Assembly: GCA_900550185.1 (NCBI GenBank)
Contig: URRN01000005.1
Coordinates: forward strand, 1 to 41,676
Length of the DNA: 41,676 nt
Source: an uncultured Collinsella sp.
GTDB lineage: Bacteria > Actinomycetota > Coriobacteriia > Coriobacteriales > Coriobacteriaceae
Reading direction: 5' to 3'
A program made the translations under genes and the position numbers. This document shows positions 40,021-41,676 of the stretch, piece after piece; positions within the stretch are counted from its first letter, which is position 1, and each line of letters starts with the position of its first letter. The notes under the pieces are model-generated. The model did no database searches. It was not told the origin of the DNA and saw only the letters and a list, made by a program, of their open reading frames with translations.

Positions 40021-40026
40021 TATAGT
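40021..40026 (+). promoter_or_regulatory. -10 box of ppdK
   Basis: TATAGT with no -35-like hexamer at 16-18 bp (TCAAGC at 17), which would suit an activator-dependent promoter. Leader of about 70 bases. Confidence 0.45.
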
Positions 40027-40101
40027 TCCCTCACGGCCCGCATCCGGCGGGTCGATTCGTTACCACGGTCGTGCGCGTAAGCGCATGGAAGGGGAAGTAT
40101 C

Positions 40102-41676
40102 GTGAGCGATTGCAAGAGGGTTTACCGTTTTGGAACCGACGCCCAGGGCACCTGTGTCACTGAGGGCGACAAATCCATGAACTTCGTGCTTGGCGGCAAA
40201 GGCGCAAACCTTGCCGAGATGAGCCGCATCGGTCTGCCGGTTCCCGGTGGCTTTACCATTACCTGCCAGACCTGTGTCGAGTACTCCGGTGCCGGCAACG
40301 TCTGGCCAGAAGGTGCACTCGATGAGATCGTTGCTGCCGAGGCGGACCTCGAGGCCCGCTGCGGCAAGAAGCTCGGCGACGCCTCCGATCCGCTGCTCGT
40401 GTCGGTTCGTTCGGGCGCTCCGTTCTCCATGCCCGGCATGATGGACACGGTTCTCAACCTGGGCCTCAACGACGATTCCGTCCAGGGCCTTATCGCCCAG
40501 ACGCAAAACCCGCGCTTTGCCTGGGATAGCTACCGCCGCTTTATCCAGATGTTCTCCAACGTCGTCATGGGTGTCGATGCCGACTTGTTCGAGAATGCCC
40601 TGACCCAGGCCCGCCTGGTCGCCGGCGTTCGCGTCGATTCCGAGCTTTCGGCCGAGGACCTGCAGGAACTCGTCGAGACCTTCAAGGGCATCTTCTCCGA
40701 GAACGTCGAGGCTGCCCTGTATCCCGAGCTCGAGGTCGCTGACGGCAAGCCCGTCTTCCCGCACGACCCGGAGCTTCAGCTGCGCCTTGCCATCCAGGCC
40801 GTCTTTGGCAGCTGGATGAACGAGCGCGCCTGCATCTACCGCAAGCAGCATGGCATTTCCGATGAGCTCGGCACCGCCGTCAACGTCCAGGCTATGGCCT
40901 TTGGCAATAAGGGCGAGACCTCGGCGACCGGCGTCGCCTTTACGCGCAACCCGGCCGACGGAACCAAGGAGTTCTACGGTGACTTTCTGGTCAACGCCCA
41001 GGGCGAGGACGTCGTCGCCGGCATCCGCAACACCGAGCCCATCGCCGACCTCAAGGCCACCCCGGGCCTCGAGTCCGCAGGCAAGGAGCTCGAGCGCGTC
41101 TTCCTGACGCTCGAGGATCACTATCGCGACATGTGCGACATTGAGTTCACCATCGAGCAGGGCAAGCTCTGGATGCTCCAGACCCGCGTGGGCAAGCGCA
41201 CCGCCACCGCCGCCCTGCGCATCGCCATCGAGATGGTCGAGGAGGGCCTCATCACCCGCGAGGAGGCCGTGAGCCGCATCGACCCTGCACAGCTCGACCA
41301 GCTCCTGCACCCGCAGTTCGACGCCTCCAAGAAGTACGAGGCGCTCGCTACCGGTCTTAACGCCAGCCCCGGTGCCGCCGTGGGCGAGGTCGTGTTCTCG
41401 AGTGATGACGCCGTCGCGCGCGCCAACGAGGGCCACAAGGTCATTCTGGTTCGCTGGGAGACCAACCCCGACGACCTCGCCGGCATGATCGCCGCCGAGG
41501 GCATTCTGACTTCCCATGGCGGCAAGACCAGCCATGCGGCCGTCATCGCCCGCGGCATGGGCGCGCCGTGCGTGTTCGGCGTCGAGGCCCTCAAGATCGA
41601 TGCCGAGAAGAAGGAAGCCGTCGTGGCCGGCACCGATGTGGTCATCCGCGAAGGCGATATGATTTCTATCGACGGT
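40102..41676 (+). CDS. ppdK: Pyruvate, phosphate dikinase, N-terminal 525 residues (runs off the right edge)
   Basis: Interconverts pyruvate, ATP and Pi with PEP, AMP and PPi. The GTG at 40102 follows GGAAGGGGAAG. The visible part contains the ATP-grasp domain: MNFVLGGKGANLAEMSRIGLPVPGGFTITC, VSVRSGAPFSMPGMMDTVLNLG, GNKGETSATGVAFTRNPADG, FLVNAQGEDVVAGIR and the end strand GKLWMLQTRVGKRT. The swivelling phospho-His domain then begins (ILTSHGGKTSHAAVIARGMG), with catalytic His478. Thr476, two residues before it, corresponds to the threonine phosphorylated by PpsR-type regulators. About 350 C-terminal residues (PEP/pyruvate domain) lie outside the window. Confidence 0.96.
   Translation, partial: MSDCKRVYRFGTDAQGTCVTEGDKSMNFVLGGKGANLAEMSRIGLPVPGGFTITCQTCVEYSGAGNVWPEGALDEIVAAEADLEARCGKKLGDASDPLLVSVRSGAPFSMPGMMDTVLNLGLNDDSVQGLIAQTQNPRFAWDSYRRFIQMFSNVVMGVDADLFENALTQARLVAGVRVDSELSAEDLQELVETFKGIFSENVEAALYPELEVADGKPVFPHDPELQLRLAIQAVFGSWMNERACIYRKQHGISDELGTAVNVQAMAFGNKGETSATGVAFTRNPADGTKEFYGDFLVNAQGEDVVAGIRNTEPIADLKATPGLESAGKELERVFLTLEDHYRDMCDIEFTIEQGKLWMLQTRVGKRTATAALRIAIEMVEEGLITREEAVSRIDPAQLDQLLHPQFDASKKYEALATGLNASPGAAVGEVVFSSDDAVARANEGHKVILVRWETNPDDLAGMIAAEGILTSHGGKTSHAAVIARGMGAPCVFGVEALKIDAEKKEAVVAGTDVVIREGDMISIDG

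Overview
The window looks like a GC-rich Actinomycetota chromosome of the Coriobacteriia type, most likely Collinsella or a close relative. The reasons are the high GC with GC-biased third positions, frequent TTG/GTG starts behind strong GGAGG-type ribosome sites, the mre-mrdA-rodA / B12-radical-SAM / rplU-rpmA-obg order, and the protein flavour. The genus is my inference; no database was searched. Both ends cut a gene: glf (UDP-galactopyranose mutase) at the left and ppdK (pyruvate, phosphate dikinase) at the right.

Layout. (1) 1-2069: 5' part of glf, then a compact, visibly AT-richer two-gene cassette on the minus strand: a DUF4869-like protein coupled by a TAATG overlap to a small P-loop ATPase with a possible TOPRIM-like tail. 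(2) 2070-10670, minus strand: one aromatic amino-acid operon, transcribed aroF-tyrA-aroB-aroA-aroC-pheA-aroE/aroK(fusion)-aroQ. It covers all seven shikimate steps plus the Phe and Tyr branches and is headed by a leader terminator that looks like an attenuator. (3) 10720-16900, plus strand: tRNA-Arg(CCG) with its own promoter and terminator, a P-type cation ATPase, a zinc-ribbon membrane protein, a cyclophilin and a TPR membrane protein. (4) 16967-30645, plus strand: cell-shape genes (mreBCD, PBP2, rodA, a DUF697-like membrane protein), the paired radical-SAM and DUF2344 proteins, then rplU-rpmA-obg-nadD-yqeK-rsfS. (5) 30643-31852: a small mobile/repeat island with a Y1 (HUH) REP-associated tyrosine transposase (RAYT) followed at once by a 127-bp REPIN-like inverted pair of 37-bp repeats. 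Degenerate copies of the same repeat lie nearby and at 39772-39832. (6) dinB on the minus strand. (7) 33219-41676, plus strand: rpsP-khpA-rimM-trmD-lepB, glyQ-glyS, ppsR, and the start of ppdK.

How the parts work together. The aro operon feeds chorismate, Phe and Tyr synthesis. MreBCD, PBP2 and RodA form the elongation machinery. RsfS, Obg, L21, L27, S16, RimM and TrmD belong to ribosome assembly and translation. PpsR is the regulator of the dikinase encoded next to it. The most unusual content is the RAYT/REPIN system, whose repeats start with GTAG and repeatedly coincide with TAG stop codons of neighbouring genes. The ATPase/DUF4869 cassette comes second. All function calls come from reading motifs and family resemblance by eye.
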